Notes: generated from the letters alone by a model not told the origin. Counted from the first letter of the stretch, positions 11,022 to 23,500 are shown. The stretch: DNA of 64,000 nt from Isoetes taiwanensis (GCA_021234155.1 JAJEKV010000078.1:2848978-2912977); one strand, 5' to 3'. Program-made: numbers and translations.

Positions 11022-11539
11022 ACACTACAAGCAATGATGAGATTATGGCCTTTCAATGAGTTACAATGACATGAAATTATCAGAACCAAGTGCAAAAAGT
11101 ATGAACACATGCCTAAGGAAAAGAAGAGAGGTTGGGACCATCAATTCTCATCTATGCAATGCGTGAATTGGCTGTGCTACACTATATGCCAAAACAGACA
11201 CATCATAAAACAAACAAATCCAAGCTTCAGTTCATGTATTCGTGCTCAAATATACATAAGCAAGCAAAACCTAGAAGATTAAGCTGACATAGCATCAAGT
11301 GTGAAAACATGTGATAACCAGTTTTCAAATGTTTATGGAAATTGACATGAATGGAACAAGAAGATGGACTTCTTGGACAAAAATACCACCTCTGGATTGG
11401 TACGAGAGCCACAGTCAAGGTTGTAGCTTTCTAAGATTTGCCCAGGTTATGCAATTTTAACAGTTCCCAGAATTTGCATCATCATTCAATCTACTTGAAT
11501 AATTCATCTTCTCTTTCCTAATGCAAGCATGTCGGAGGT

Positions 11540-13146
11540 TTCAAACTGTTATCTTCTTAGCAAGTGCTGGACTCCCACTAGTAAATCTATGAGCGTAATC
11601 TGCCATCGAAGATACCTCTACAGCATAAATATGCTTTGCTCCAGCCAAATAACCAGGAAAAAATGATCTGATGAGAGCTTAATATCATGATAGACCCAAA
11701 GTGCAGTAAGTCATAGGTAATGTTCTGGCTAATGATTCCAACGCCAGGACAGCTATTTGACATGTGCTTTTAATTAATCTGCGTACAAACCCTGTTATCC
11801 TGCCAAGCCTTCACCCAGCAACACACAACGAGAAAAGCCTTTTGCCTGATGAACAGATACATACATAATTTGGTCATTTATAATAGCCTTTCTAAATGCC
11901 CCTGCCTCAACAAAGTGGAGTAACAACATATTCGTTGACATCGCCTTCATTTTATCAGCCAAATAAAAGGATTATATGCATAAGACAAGCCAGCAATTGA
12001 AAACCATTGTCTTCAACATCAAAGCCCCAAATTCCTTAGTTTCTTAGCCACATTGAAGCTTATGATTACTTTGAAGTTGACCAGTACATTAGAGGAGAAA
12101 GCAATCTTTTCAAAATACTTACACCAAGCTTCAACATGTATCTTAAAAAACTTAGGATTGTAAGATGCTGCATGATATGGCACTTGAGAAAGAACTATGG
12201 CACCTGTGAGAGCTGTTTACTGCAAGAAGGGGCATTTGAGCACGTGCTTTCTATCTTAAACTGCATGCCAGCCTATTGCTTGAGCAAATTATTCAGTAAT
12301 TTTGGAGTCCCTCACATCTAAAGCTTTTTCCTTTTCAATTAACTGCTTATGAAGTAACGGTAAAACTTTCAAGAAAAAAAGAGAATTGCGCATGCAAGAG
12401 CCACAGTTCTTTATAACACCCATCTTTCTAAATGTAACTATATTTAATCGTCCAGTCTTTGTACATAATTGTCCACTTTTCTATAGAGAGACGTATAACA
12501 AACAAATACCTGGGCTGCAAACAAAGAAAGAATTCCACTTCTAGCACCCACGTCAACTACTACACGTCCCTAAAATCTGCACTGTTCTCCATGATTGCTG
12601 CATAATATGTTCCTGCGGTATCCCAATAATGCTAGAGCAATAGAAAACAAGCTATTACAAAACCATATCTAGTATCTAATACTCTTTCTCTAATACAAAT
12701 GATATCTCCAAAAAAACAGCAAACTGGCCCAACCTGTCTGTACATAACCTTGGAGCATGTTTTGCTTATGAAAAAGCTGCTATAATAATGAAAATACATT
12801 TTTGCACATGCTGATTCTATCTTCTTGTCGAACTTGTTCGGCTCCATTACTAATGTACCATTTCCCTTGACCTCATTTATAAAACCAAGATGCCTCGTGG
12901 TACACATGCATGAGATCTATAAAATTGCATAATGACTTATATAACTTGCTAAAAGAGTTGATCAAGAGCTCGAAGAACAATGTGAAGATGTCCGTATGCA
13001 AACATAAGATTAACAAGGTTTGAAACAAAAAGATACAGAATGTAAAAATGTAACAAGCTTTATACGAGACCTGTAGTTGTGCCATTACTCTTTAAATCCT
13101 CCATTGCTTTGCCAAAAGCATTGTTCATGTCAATGGATTTGAAACC
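11540..13146 (-). pseudogene. PRMT4/CARM1-type arginine methyltransferase fragment, copy a
   Basis: This enzyme family transfers methyl groups from S-adenosylmethionine to histone H3 and other proteins in the nucleus. Exon-like blocks appear in order on -. About 13140-13058 reads SIDMNNAFGKAMEDLKSNG (assignment uncertain). About 12850-12735 reads KIESACAKMYFHYYSSFF, like the CARM1 KMYFHYY block. About 12618-12510 reads TYYAAIMENSADF then GRVVVDVGARSGILSLFAAQ, which is SAM-binding motif I with GAGSG changed to GARSG and a one-base frame change before it. About 11650-11540 reads AGAKHIYAVEVSSMADYA, the block after motif I. Introns are retained. The double-E loop, THW loop and the rest of the barrel are absent, so it is a non-functional captured fragment. 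Confidence 0.75.
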
Positions 13147-13840
13147 TAGCGAAAAAAGTCTTTGGATAGGATAGCTTTTACAAGTTAATTGAGTTAGTAT
13201 CTTGTCACAAAATTTCTCTAAGAAATAACTGCTGTCATAAGCCTGCTATAATAATACTGTACATCATACATTATGTAAAGCCTAAGTTTGTCAATGGCAG
13301 CTATAACATATTATGCATCCCACAATGACTTGTCTAGCTTCGCATGTTAGAAGCATGTTTATCTAAAACCTGAATCAACCTCTTTTGTATTGTCCACCAC
13401 AATCCAAATTTGAAGAGTAGGGCTCACTTTGGAGAACTGCGCCAAAGAAAAGCTTCCAACCATTCTTTTCATGCAGACCTTCCTTCTTCCTGGAATTTAT
13501 AGCCTACCAACAACAGACCTGAAGGTTAAACACAACTAATTTATGCAAGGAATTTCCGGCACTGGGCAGATCTATTTTATCATGCCCTCCATCGTTCAGA
13601 TCTTTTGCTTGTAATTTTTTCCATTCATATAACTAGCCCCAAGTTATCTGCGAAGGAATCTTGTTGGAGAGCCCATTTTCGGTTAGGGGTAGTTGAGCAA
13701 AGATTTAATTGCTTGTGTGGGCAAGCACTCTTCGTAGCACAGCAGCATATGGGGATTTTTTACTCTGGAATCAACCTGCCCCGAACGGCCTTGAAGGAAT
13801 TTATGCAAGGTTTCTAGGAGTTGTCGGCAATCGCTCTTGA

Positions 13841-13917
13841 GGCATCGTGGGGTTTCGATCCTCAAGCCTTTTGCTTCCAAAGATGGCACAAGCACTCTTC
13901 CACTCAGCTACAACCCC
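13841..13917 (-). repeat. tRNA-derived SINE head, copy a
   Basis: On -, the sequence starts GGGGTTGTAGCTGAGTGGAA, an A-box context. About 50 nt later it has GGATCGAAACCCC, close to the B-box consensus. The acceptor ends pair only partly and no proper anticodon arm forms, so this is a tRNA-like Pol III head of a SINE rather than a tRNA gene. A second copy is at 47928-48004, at the equivalent place in R2 copy c. Confidence 0.6.
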
Positions 13918-14309
13918 AATTAGTGTTTAATATTTACAAACAATTAATAATAACCCAAATTAATGTTAGTTTAATATTAATATTAGACTTCATGTCTTCA
14001 AGGCATTGTAGTGATTCTACATCCACCTCTACCTAAAGATTTGCCTTCTATTTATTTATTACAAGCTCCAAATCCATCGAATAAACTCCAAGCTCCAAAT
14101 CCATCGGCGATGGCACTCGATGCTTGTTACGATTTTACACGTGGCTTTTTTGCATGCCAGCTGGACTTTTTCGAATGTCATCACATGTTATGGATATGTA
14201 TTTTGAACAGGGTTAAACACATTATACCCAGCAGATAGCATTACTAGTGCCTTCCACTTCGACATTAGATGTTTGTTAGAGATAAGTGGTGAATTACACT
14301 TCATGATCA

Positions 14310-14565
14310 GATTGCACACACTATCGTACAAGGATCTCGTTGTTCCTTTCTTCTTAAGTGTTATTCTCTTTTTGATGGTTCTATATTAGGTGTAACATTG
14401 TCTAAGTATGAAGGAAGGTGGGAAAACATCCAGATCAATATCATCAGTAATGGACATTTTGTATTATATTAGAATTATCATTTGCAATAGGAAGAAGAAG
14501 AAGAAGAGATTTTAACGTCACGAACTTAAACTAGCAATAAGGCAAGCTTGGGAAAAGGGTTATAT
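14310..14565 (+). repeat. Subrepeat S, + orientation (in R2 copy a)
   Basis: The tract running from ACAAGGATCTCGTTGTTCC through TAGGTGTAACATTGTCTAAG to GGCAAGCTTGGG also occurs at 48410-48735 and 59823-60160 on +, and inverted inside R1 at about 27835-28060 and 42600-42850. It is the one segment shared between the R1 and R2 families. No coding function is recognised. Confidence 0.75.
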
Positions 14566-14580
14566 GGAAAAGAAGAACAT

Positions 14581-14660
14581 GCCATACCATACCATAGAGT
14601 GTGAAAACCTGTGATAACCATACCATACCATACCATAGAGTGTGAAAACATGTGATAACC
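14581..14660. repeat. (ACCAT)n tract joining R2a and R2b
   Basis: CCATACCATACCATAGAGTG and a second, longer ACCAT run are separated by a copy of GTGTGAAAAC.TGTGATAACC. The unit links the end of R2 copy a to an internal point of R2 copy b, so the junction itself was duplicated once. Confidence 0.75.
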
Positions 14661-15745
14661 AGTTTTCAAATGTTTATAGAAGTTGACATGCATGGAAGAA
14701 GAAGATGGACTTCTTGGACAAAAATACCACCTCTGGATTGGTACGAGAGCCACAGTCAAGGTCATTTATAATAGCCTTTCTAAATGCCCCTGCCTCCACA
14801 AAGTGGAGCAACAGCATATTCGTTGACACCACCTTCATTTTATCAGCCAAATAAAAGGATTCTATGCATAAGACAAGCTGGCAATTGGAAACCATTGTCT
14901 TCAACACCAAAACCCCACATTTCTTAGTTTCTTAGCCATAGTGAAGCTTATGATTACTTTGAAGTTGACCAGTACATTAGAGGAGAAAGCAGTCTTTTCA
15001 AAATACTTACACCAAGCTTCAACATGTATCTTAAAAAACTTAGGATTGTAAGATCTTTGCATAGACGGCTAAATTATGATATGGCACTTGAGAAAGAACT
15101 ATGGGTTGTGTGAGAGAGTTTTTCATTGCAAGAAGGGGCATTTGAGCACGATGCTTTCTATCTAAAAACTGTTTTTGTAACACCCATCTTTCTAAATGTA
15201 GTCAGTATTTAGTCGTCTAGTTTTTGACTACTTTTCTCTGAGAGAGACGTATAACAAACAAATACGTGAGCTGCAAACAAAAAAAGAATTCCACTTCCAA
15301 GCACTTACGCCAACTACTACACGCCCCTAAAAATGCAGATTGCTTTGTTCTCCATGATTCTTTGCATAATATGTTCCTCCAAAACCCCAATAATGCTTGA
15401 TAACTTGGAACACCTACTAATGACACTACCAGAGCAATAGAAAAGAAGCTATTACAAAATCATATCTAGTAACTAATACTCCTCCTCTAATACAAATGAT
15501 ATCTTCAAAAAAACAGCAAACTGGTCCAACCTGTCCGTACATAATCTTGGAGCATGTTTTGCTGATGAAGAAGCTGCTATAATAATGAAAATACATTTTT
15601 GCACATGCTGATTCTATCTTCTTGTCGAATTTGTTCGGCTCCATTCTCATTTATAAAACCAAGATGCCTCGTGGTACACATGCATGAAATCTATAAAATT
15701 GCATAATGACTTATATAACTTGCTAAAAGAGTTGACCAAAAGCTC
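14636..15745 (-). repeat. R2 repeat, copy b (truncated, internally deleted)
   Basis: This copy matches copy a from about 11297 to 12975 with two deletions: the counterpart of 11418-11873, which removes the block after motif I, and roughly 12250-12410. PRMT4 remnants on - include KIESACAKMYFHYYSSFF (about 15640-15550) and a damaged TYY exon near 15380-15330. It ends abruptly at the R1 copy 1 boundary with short microhomology (ACAAT). Confidence 0.8.
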
Positions 15746-15746
15746 G

Positions 15747-17880
15747 AACAATCGTAACCCCCGCATTTTTCACAAGACCCTTTTCCATGTCCAGTCATTT
15801 CATAATGATATATAGCATCCACCTTAAGCTTGAGTTCGTGGTTGGATATTCCAGAATGTGTGAAGTTATTAAGAAAATCTGATATTGCATACGCGTGATC
15901 GTGTATGATTTCATCTTGTTCGATTATGTAATCATGGCTGTAATACGACTTGTCATAACCAGGGACTCTATCAAGAATGCAATAATTGAAGTTATCAACG
16001 CTCTTATTGATCGGTGAGAGGAAGTTGTGTTTCTTGCATGTTGTTGGATCTCGAAGGATGTTGGAGGGATATAGGATTTCAACCGTATCTGCTATATTCA
16101 TAGTTATGTTAAAGATGTCCAACGGGACTGTGGATTGCTCCTAGTCCTCTCTTATGCGATCGACAAATTGCATTAGTTCAGGGTCATCTGCATTTCGGAT
16201 AGGTTCTTCCAATCTTAACACATGAAAACTCTGCCACAACAATGATGATTTTATGGATGCATTATATGCTGTTGTTCTTCCTCCCCCCTTAATGACGGGC
16301 GCAACCTATCTGAAGTCTCCAGAAGCAATAAAATGTTTGCCACCAAACGGGATATTGTCTGCATAGCTGCTGCTATAAATGATCGACGCTTTCTATGAGT
16401 CAACTTTGTTGGCCATGGAGAGCTCATCCCAAATGATAACCCTAGGCGCAAGCGATAGATCACTGCTCGGGAATCACATTCTATCATCGAGTGGAGCCCT
16501 GCATTATTTTCCTCAGCTAGTGGGGAATCCGGAAGAGCTAGTGGGTTGTTCCGTACCACATACTATATCTTGGTTGCATATGATTTTTTCCTCTACCTTC
16601 TTTTCCATCAATGAAGATTGGTTGATTGCTTTTGCGGCAATTCTAACCACACCGAATGAAGTTGTGTATCTCTCGCTGATCGTTTTTCATTTTGCTCGCC
16701 AACATTTGTAGCATTTAAGTGCACGCCGTGGTCGAAATTTTTCGCAACTCATGTATGACATATCTCCCAACACAAGGTTGGAGTTGGAAACCAAATGCCA
16801 TGATGTTGGTATTATGTTGTGTTAGATTACTATTGATTAAATGGAGGGATTCATTGAAGGCAATCGGCTCATCGTTTGGATGTTTGTCTAGTACGTCAAT
16901 GCTCATGGTACTTGGAACCTAATCCATAGCTCCATCGCTGGACCTTGGTCGAGTAGTGATATAGCAAAAAGAAAATATGGTTGTCTAGGACTCAATGACA
17001 GAGAAACTGTGTCCTCCATGACTAGTGTTGCTTCATTATATGCTGTGAGCAATCCCTTTGCTTTTGCAGGCTGTTGATATGTCCCATGACCTTGATCATT
17101 AACGATCTTTAGCTCGTTCCATGACCTTACATGGTGGAGGAACAAAATTTGCCGCAGGTAGATGCCTCACCGACGCTAGGCAGAAGCAAACGTATTCTAC
17201 ATACTAATCGTTGTCTTAAACGTTTCCTCACAATATTTTTTATAAATCCGTCCTGTTCTTGTTCTATGTAAGATTCGATTTGAATCGCGATGCGGACTAT
17301 ATATTGTCAATGTATATTGTTCATAGTATTGAATATATGTAAGTGTATCAAATACCTGATCAAGATGTCGTAAGAAGTATCGGTCTAATAATGACCTCGT
17401 CTTCAAATGTAAAGGGTGAAGAGGTAGGCATTTAACAGCAGGGGACTTGTTTGTTATGTTATATGGCATTATTCTCCATGATGCCTTTATGGCAGAAGAT
17501 AGCGTGCCTTTAAGTATTCACCTAGCTCATTCCTATTACTTGGTGCAGCGGTTTGTCCTTGAGAATTGTGTGCGGATGCACCGCCTTGCATCGGGATTTG
17601 TATTCTCGTTATTAAGCAGCTGGCGGTTATGGACCGATGATGGTTACGGAACTATATGCCCTCTCGAGTTATCGAAATCTAGGCTGTATCAAACCCCTTA
17701 TATATGTAGCTATGTAAATAAGAAAAAGGCGTGCATGGTGGATGCGGCGTCAACCATATCTGACAATCAAGTTCATGGGAAAAAATGCATTATCGACTAT
17801 CCATGCATCGTCTCTACTCCTCCTCCTGTATTGCCGTAGCCCTTTGAATCAAGATCTTTGCGAGAGAATAATGGTGTTGT
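15747..17880 (-). pseudogene. Helitron/PIF1-type helicase relic, copy 1
   Basis: Frames on - give the PIF1-like helicase of plant Helitrons, in pieces from the N-terminal side: DLDSKGY and a YRRRSRDDAW-like block near 17860-17800, YIYKGFDTA-like sequence near 17690, ITNKSPAVKCLPLHP (about 17455-17410), WNELKIVNDQGHGTYQQPAK (about 17130-17075), LDQGPAMELWIRFQVP (about 16960-16905), a Walker-B-region segment with SFGMSSPWPTKL out of frame near 16430, VANILLLLETSDRLRP (GDFRQ-box remnant), and ILYPSNILRDPTTCKKHNFL (about 16080-16020). The last part, with the SQG motif, is missing because the repeat is truncated. HUH Rep motifs and Helitron termini were not found. Helicase activity in rolling-circle transposition is lost. 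Confidence 0.8.
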
Positions 17881-20250
17881 GACTCTTGTGTGGATTAATG
17901 TGCGGTATGTGATTCTCGGTTAGAATCACGGAACCGATTATGCGATTGATAGTTTGAGAGTGTGGAGGGTCGAGATCATGCGAGAAGGTACACGGCTTTG
18001 GTAGCTATCAAAATGAGCCCCCCAAACACTTGTTGTGGAGGGTATTGTGATTTTGCATTCTGAGAATCGGTTGTGAAGGTATCACAACATTGAGGATAAA
18101 TTTAATCTCACCCTATTTATATAGCTTTGAATAAAGAGGCAGAAGAAACAAGGTCTTTGCCGAGGAGCGATAGCCATTTTGCAGACCATCTTAAATTAGA
18201 AAGTCCCATCAGACTGCACACTTTTGGGCTTTAATCAACTAATCCTGTAGTTCAGGTTTCCCTTATGGGAAATCCTTAAGAGGATAAATACAATATATAG
18301 GGCAAATTGTATAATTTAGAGGTTAGCTAATGGTGGCAAATTTTCTTCTATATAGAATTTACTTTATATTGCTCATGGCGACTTCTCAGAAAAGGACTAA
18401 GCCATATATAGCACAGTTATTTCACCGCTAGATTTCCCTACCATCTAATTTATCGATGAAAAGCGATCGAGCGGGTTGTGGGCAAGTTATGGTGAGTTAG
18501 CTTGTTGTCCTCATTGGTCAATGTGGCACTTGGGGGGAGGGGATGGACTTACAATTTTATCACGATTGTACACAGTCATCAACACAAGCCTCGAGAGTAT
18601 TGCAAAGCCAACTTATCTCTCCATCTCCTCTTTGCCGGTGTGTATATCTCTTGTATTTAACAATCCTTGTGGAATAGATGATATTGCTAGGGCACCATGG
18701 CTTGAAATTTAATATAAAATTCATTCATACTCTAAATTAAACAAGGGAATTCATTTAGGTGTGACTCTATGATATTACTTGGTTAGAATTACATGGGTAA
18801 GATTTCATAAAGCATAAGTATTTCACATTAAGTATTTGACATAAAATGAACGTGGACCTATTGCATTGATGACAACACAAATAATAAAAAGAAAAAAAAA
18901 AAAAGTTGGAGCAATTCATATGATCGGTCGGTTGAACAAAGGAAAGTATGGCATGTCAACTGATGAAAGATATTGCCCTAAATGACATTACTCTTGGTTG
19001 GAAAGAAGACCAGTGAATGTATCATATTTTAATATGTTCTATACAACAATGATATATGATCATTGAAAGATAAAAGTTTGAAATGGACTACATCTAGTAG
19101 TTTTACTTTTAATTCCTCAACGATCGGTGGAGATTGGCAACTCTGCAAAACATCCTGCTTACTGTACGAACGGTAATCTCTACATTGTGCATATGCATAA
19201 ACAGATGAGTAACTAGAGACAACCATAAACAAGAAAGGATCAAGTTAACTAACTAATAAGAGAGCTTTATTGGATATCAAAGTCCTCTCTAGATGGGCCT
19301 AGCTAGTCTCTAATGTTGTTGGAGATTGCTTTGCATTCTCCTTGCCTCGTGATACCCTCCTATTATTCTGAAATTTTTTTGTATAAGACGTAGATTAATG
19401 TCCTTGCTTTTTTATCAAAAAACGAGCTTGCCTCTGATTCCAACTCCTGTATCATTTGAAGTGGTTGCCTAACAAGCACACTTCCTAAGCCTATTTTCAC
19501 TGCAACTAAAGGAGATCCTCGAATCTATCCTTACAATTTTGCATCTTCCCCAAGCACACAAGCAACTGTAAAAGGCTTTCGTAGCTTCAAAATCTGTGGC
19601 CTCTTTATTGTGAAATCACTTTGCCCTCTGGTCCCCCGAGGTGGTGGTGTTTCGTGTCGATGGCAAAAACAAATGTGAAGATCAAAGCATTTGCATCAGA
19701 CATTGTCTATGGGTTTAACTTCCCTGTCCAAGACTTTTTGTGTTGCCTCCGACATAATAACCCCGGCATTTTGATATTGTGATAAAATAGTATAGTTGTT
19801 GGCAATCGACCCACATTTAGAGAATTGGCAGTTACTTCAAACTCAATTTTTTTAAATAAAATGATAAACTGCATGTATAGTTCTCATTTACAACACCAGT
19901 TCCATGTATCATTCAATTATTTTAATAGTGCACCATTCAATTACTTTAATTTCTGGTTGACATTTACAACTCGGAAAGCTCAAAACTTGCTATGTTCGAC
20001 GAGCGGCAAGGTTGACAAGTTACAGGTTATTGCCACAACCTACAAAGAGTTATGAAATTTTTGGATTCTTCGTTCTCTCGCGCATTTCATTTGTTGTATC
20101 TTAGCTTTGGATAAGTGCAACGCATCTTGCACCTCTATAAAGAGAGGTGGGAGTGCATCTTGCATCTCCTCTATTAGCCTTCTTATCTGCGCCATCCTCT
20201 AATGCCCCTTTTTATTAAACTTTAAAACCCTCATTTTGATTTCAAATTAT
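17881..20250. other. R1 interior between helicase and the 60-codon ORF, copy 1
   Basis: No gene recognised. Contents are conserved in R1 copies 2 and 3 (31920-34280 and 50570-52960). They include an A-rich run near 18890 and a hairpin CACCTCTATAAAGAGAGGTG near 20130, which lies about 130 bases before the ORF start and resembles a TATA-containing stem. Frames on - such as KIGLGSVLVRQPLQMIQ (near 19470) recur in all copies but match no family I know. Confidence 0.4.
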
Positions 20251-20269
20251 AAAGAGCTTCTTGGTGAAA

Positions 20270-20446
20270 ATGGTTGTTGGACATGACATTAGTGGGCAAG
20301 TTGTTAGGAGCATGCATTATGCTAGTGATGAGCATGTAAGCAAGTTGACAACCCAAATTATTATCTTTAGTGTTCTAATTGTTATCTTCATGATATATTT
20401 CTCCGAATTGGTCCTACTATCTTTAGTGCTATCTTCATTGTTCTAA
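20270..20446 (+). CDS. Conserved ~58-codon ORF with one predicted TM segment, copy 1
   Basis: The ORF starts at an ATG in the context AAAATGG with MVVGHDISGQVVRSMHYASD, then EHVSKLTTQ, then a strongly hydrophobic stretch (IIIFSVLIVIFMIYF) that could span a membrane. Almost the same peptide is encoded in R1 copies 2 (34305) and 3 (52976); only the last residues differ. The 3' end runs into an imperfect ~86-bp duplication (GTTCTAATTGTTATCTTCAT twice, at 20368-20470). It is unrecognised and could be the first exon of a captured gene. Conservation may simply reflect recent duplication. Confidence 0.3.
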   Translation: MVVGHDISGQVVRSMHYASDEHVSKLTTQIIIFSVLIVIFMIYFSELVLLSLVLSSLF

Positions 20447-20769
20447 TTGTTATCTTCATAATATATCTCTGAGAGTTGGTCCTATGTCACTCTCACCTCT
20501 GCATATTCTTTCAATGTCCAACTGATCATTATATAGTATTCAAGTTGTGCATGTCATTCTTGTGCAATGATCTTCAATACATTGTTCCATTTGATTACAT
20601 CCACAAATGACATGTAGTGATATAGGATATAGGATTGTTCCATTTCACTGCATCCATGAAGGAACCAATTAGCTACTTAAGAGATTCTAAAGTCATCTAT
20701 AAATTGTTCCTTTAGAAACTAGCCATAAGCTTCAATCCTACATTATCTCCATGCCTTGATTATCTTGTG

Positions 20770-23500
20770 TATTTTGGTCAACGAGAGAGACTTTAACCAG
20801 AGATCTGATCCAACAATTCCAATTCTTTGCCCACCACAAGCGGAGCTATTTCTTGATACTAGAAGACACGATATTATCAGTATGGGATATCACATTATTA
20901 TCAATCTCTTTTATAGTATGAGAAGGAAAGCACCAATATAATCTCCATTCATCCTATAGATCATGCTCGAAACATAAACCATCCTCAATATCTAATCTAA
21001 CCCTATTAAGCACTTGAGGCCATTAGGTTTTGACTTCTACATCAACACCCTTGCATCTTTTTGGGTCTAGCGATTGAAGTCATAATCGAATAGAGTTATG
21101 AAAAGAGATGAAAATTTATTTGTTCCCGGTGGTTAGTGATATTAACTCCTAAGTTGAAGAACGACCCAAAGAAGTAACCATTTTTCAAGCATAATAACGA
21201 TTTAAAGAGAAACATGAACCTAGAAGTTCATCGAGAATAATTTCCCCCACAGCGTATCATTTGAAATGTAGTGCGGATGAAGATCCAAAGTGGTAGATCA
21301 TGCCCGCGTTTCATAGAATATTATATCTGAATTTTGAAAGCCTTCATTTGATTAACTAGCAAGAGATTATACTGCAGATTTTTGCGAGATCCATCGGATT
21401 CCTTTACAAGGCCATGTGCAAAGTGGTGGTTCTTTGTCAATTATAGCGGTAGCTTCTTGAGGCGGATGCATGTCTTTGGTATATCCGTTCTCTGAGACAC
21501 AATGTAATTTCTTTGCAAATGTTAACCATTGAAGCGAGAAAATTTGTCGTCGTTTAATGAGAGGGCATAAGACAAGGAGAGTCCAAACAAGCCGTTCAAA
21601 ATTGTTAAAAGTTAAAAGCAGTTGAAATAGAAGAAAATGGATGTTAGGAGAAATAAATTGCCTTACTTCACGCTTCAGTTATTGAGAACCATGAGCGATT
21701 GCTTCAGTGAGATAATATAAGAGTTTCGAGAAATTCAACAAGAAGTGCTACCCACTCATAAGCTATAAAAGTTTGAAGATTTTCTGAGAACCATCAATGT
21801 CCATAGCTTATAAAGCTTTACCACAAATATGCTCTTGCTTTTCAAAAGTCCGGATAGTTGTCACGCCCGGGGCTATTTGAAAAGAGGCAAATATATAAAT
21901 GGTATTTATTGAAAGTGGATTTTTAAAGGCGACATATTTGACCTCCTTTTGCTTAAATATTGATAGCCATATACCTGTAGCCAATAAGTAGTCCGGTCAT
22001 TGGAATGGCAATCATTATAACACTTTCCACGTCACAATTGACATTGCAACCAATATAGCAATAAGATCAAATATTTCTGCAAATATAAATGCAAGGCGCA
22101 TTGGAATATCTATATACAATATGCTCATGTCTAATGAAGCACGAAAACCACATCCAATTAATTGTCAATAGTAAATCAATTCTATATTCTAGTATCATGG
22201 ACACTAATTGAAAAATAATATACAGGTTTAGGATTATGACAATAGGTGTCGAATCAAATATAGACATAGGTGCAATGAACAAAGCCTTTGATGCTTTGAG
22301 GCCAAGAGATTTATATGATTTACCACGCACATGGACCAACCCTCCAAAAAAGAAATCATTTGCATAAACAATTACTAACATTGGACTTAATCTTGAGTTC
22401 GATCGGTGGCCAACCGAAGTTGCCAATGCGCCAATTACAAATATGATTTGTCTTTGCCAAAGCTAGAGTGAAAATTACATCCCCCTTGCTTATTCCTACA
22501 TAACTCATAAGTGATCTAACGCCCAAGCCACCCATTTCTTTTCCTCATCCTTTGTTAATTGACTAACATCAGCGGTTGTATTGTGCACCTTCACGGACAC
22601 GTCTTTTGCATCATGAAAGACTTTTTCTTTGGCTTTAAAATATTTTTGGCTAAAGATGCATGCTCTCTTGCATTATTATGTGCATTCAGGAAATGTCACA
22701 AACATCTTGCCGATTGTCAACAACTCATCATATTTGCCGGCCTACTTTATTTTCTCTAGCTTGCATCATCACGGAATTGAGATAGACAAGTTCAAGATGT
22801 TCATGCGAGGACATTGTCTTTCCAAATTGAATTTCACCAAAAAGGCGATGTTTAGTTACATCTAAGGTTGTCAAAACTTAGCACTTCTTTTTGTAGCTAA
22901 ATCCATTGTCTTTCTCAATTGATCAGCAAAGTTGATGATAACTTTCAAACACCAAGTCTCTAAATTGTAGTGGCATTATAGTTTGACAACAAAGTCAACT
23001 CATATGCGCTTTATAAGCCTAAATGTACCCTTTGTTTCATCATCATGTCAAGATATAGACCAAAATATCATTGATGCAAGGCACTTACCAGAATTTTGTC
23101 TGCTTTTGGCAAAAACTCCACTTGATGTGTCACTAAGATGATAGCTTTAGTCAATGACATTCCTGAAATGCATTTCGCAAAGTAAAAAACTGCCAAGTAA
23201 AATCATCGGTCCTTTGACACCTTGAGCAACAAAGCGGCGGTTTGAGCATCCACGGCCGTTGAAGCGATCACCCATTATGTAAATATCGAGTCACTATACA
23301 ATGCATGAGCTAGTTGCATCCATTGCTTCTGTCTTAAATTAACTCCTCTTTGTCCAATCTCATTAAAATCCCTATGAGTAAAGGCAATCAAATTTTCCTT
23401 AAGTGCACACGCACAAATGATTGTAACCTTTCTGCGGCAGAGGATACTACCTGGAATAAAACTTCATGAGCAAGTTTGATACGTCCCATTGGCTCTCGTC
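20770..23500 (-). pseudogene. ABCC (MRP-type) transporter fragment, copy 1
   Basis: This is the same gene fragment as in copy 2 and runs on - from NBD1 to the start of NBD2. Recognisable blocks: IAFTHRDFNEIG-like sequence then NLRQKQ near 23380-23330 (the LSGGQ signature is lost through a 6-base deletion), VILVTHQVEF-like remnant near 23130, the DEEKEMGGLGVRSL linker near 22550-22500, KSYKSLGLKASKA (about 22325-22285), a TMD2 exon near 22130-22030, SYALSLND-like exon (about 21590-21420), and CGGQRIGIVG near 20860-20820. Introns are retained. Most breaks relative to copy 2 fall at CAG/CTG sites and may be consensus errors. Even error-free, the fragment lacks TMD1, most of NBD2 and both ends. 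Confidence 0.8.

Larger units (their letters stand above)
11022..14580 (-). repeat. R2 repeat, copy a (carries PRMT4/CARM1 fragment)
   Basis: This interval aligns collinearly with 45536-48700 (copy c); much of 11297-12975 recurs at 14636-15745 (copy b). Between 13552 and about 13818 it differs from copy c, which has unrelated sequence at the same place. Contents from the right: subrepeat S, a tRNA-derived SINE, then PRMT4 exons on -. No terminal repeats or target duplications mark its edges, so it may be part of a larger element or a segmental duplication. Confidence 0.8.

Noticed and set aside
13841-13917. A functional tRNA gene on -
   Set aside because: A- and B-boxes are present, but the acceptor and anticodon arms do not fold properly and the unit is repeated at 47928. 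A SINE head fits better.
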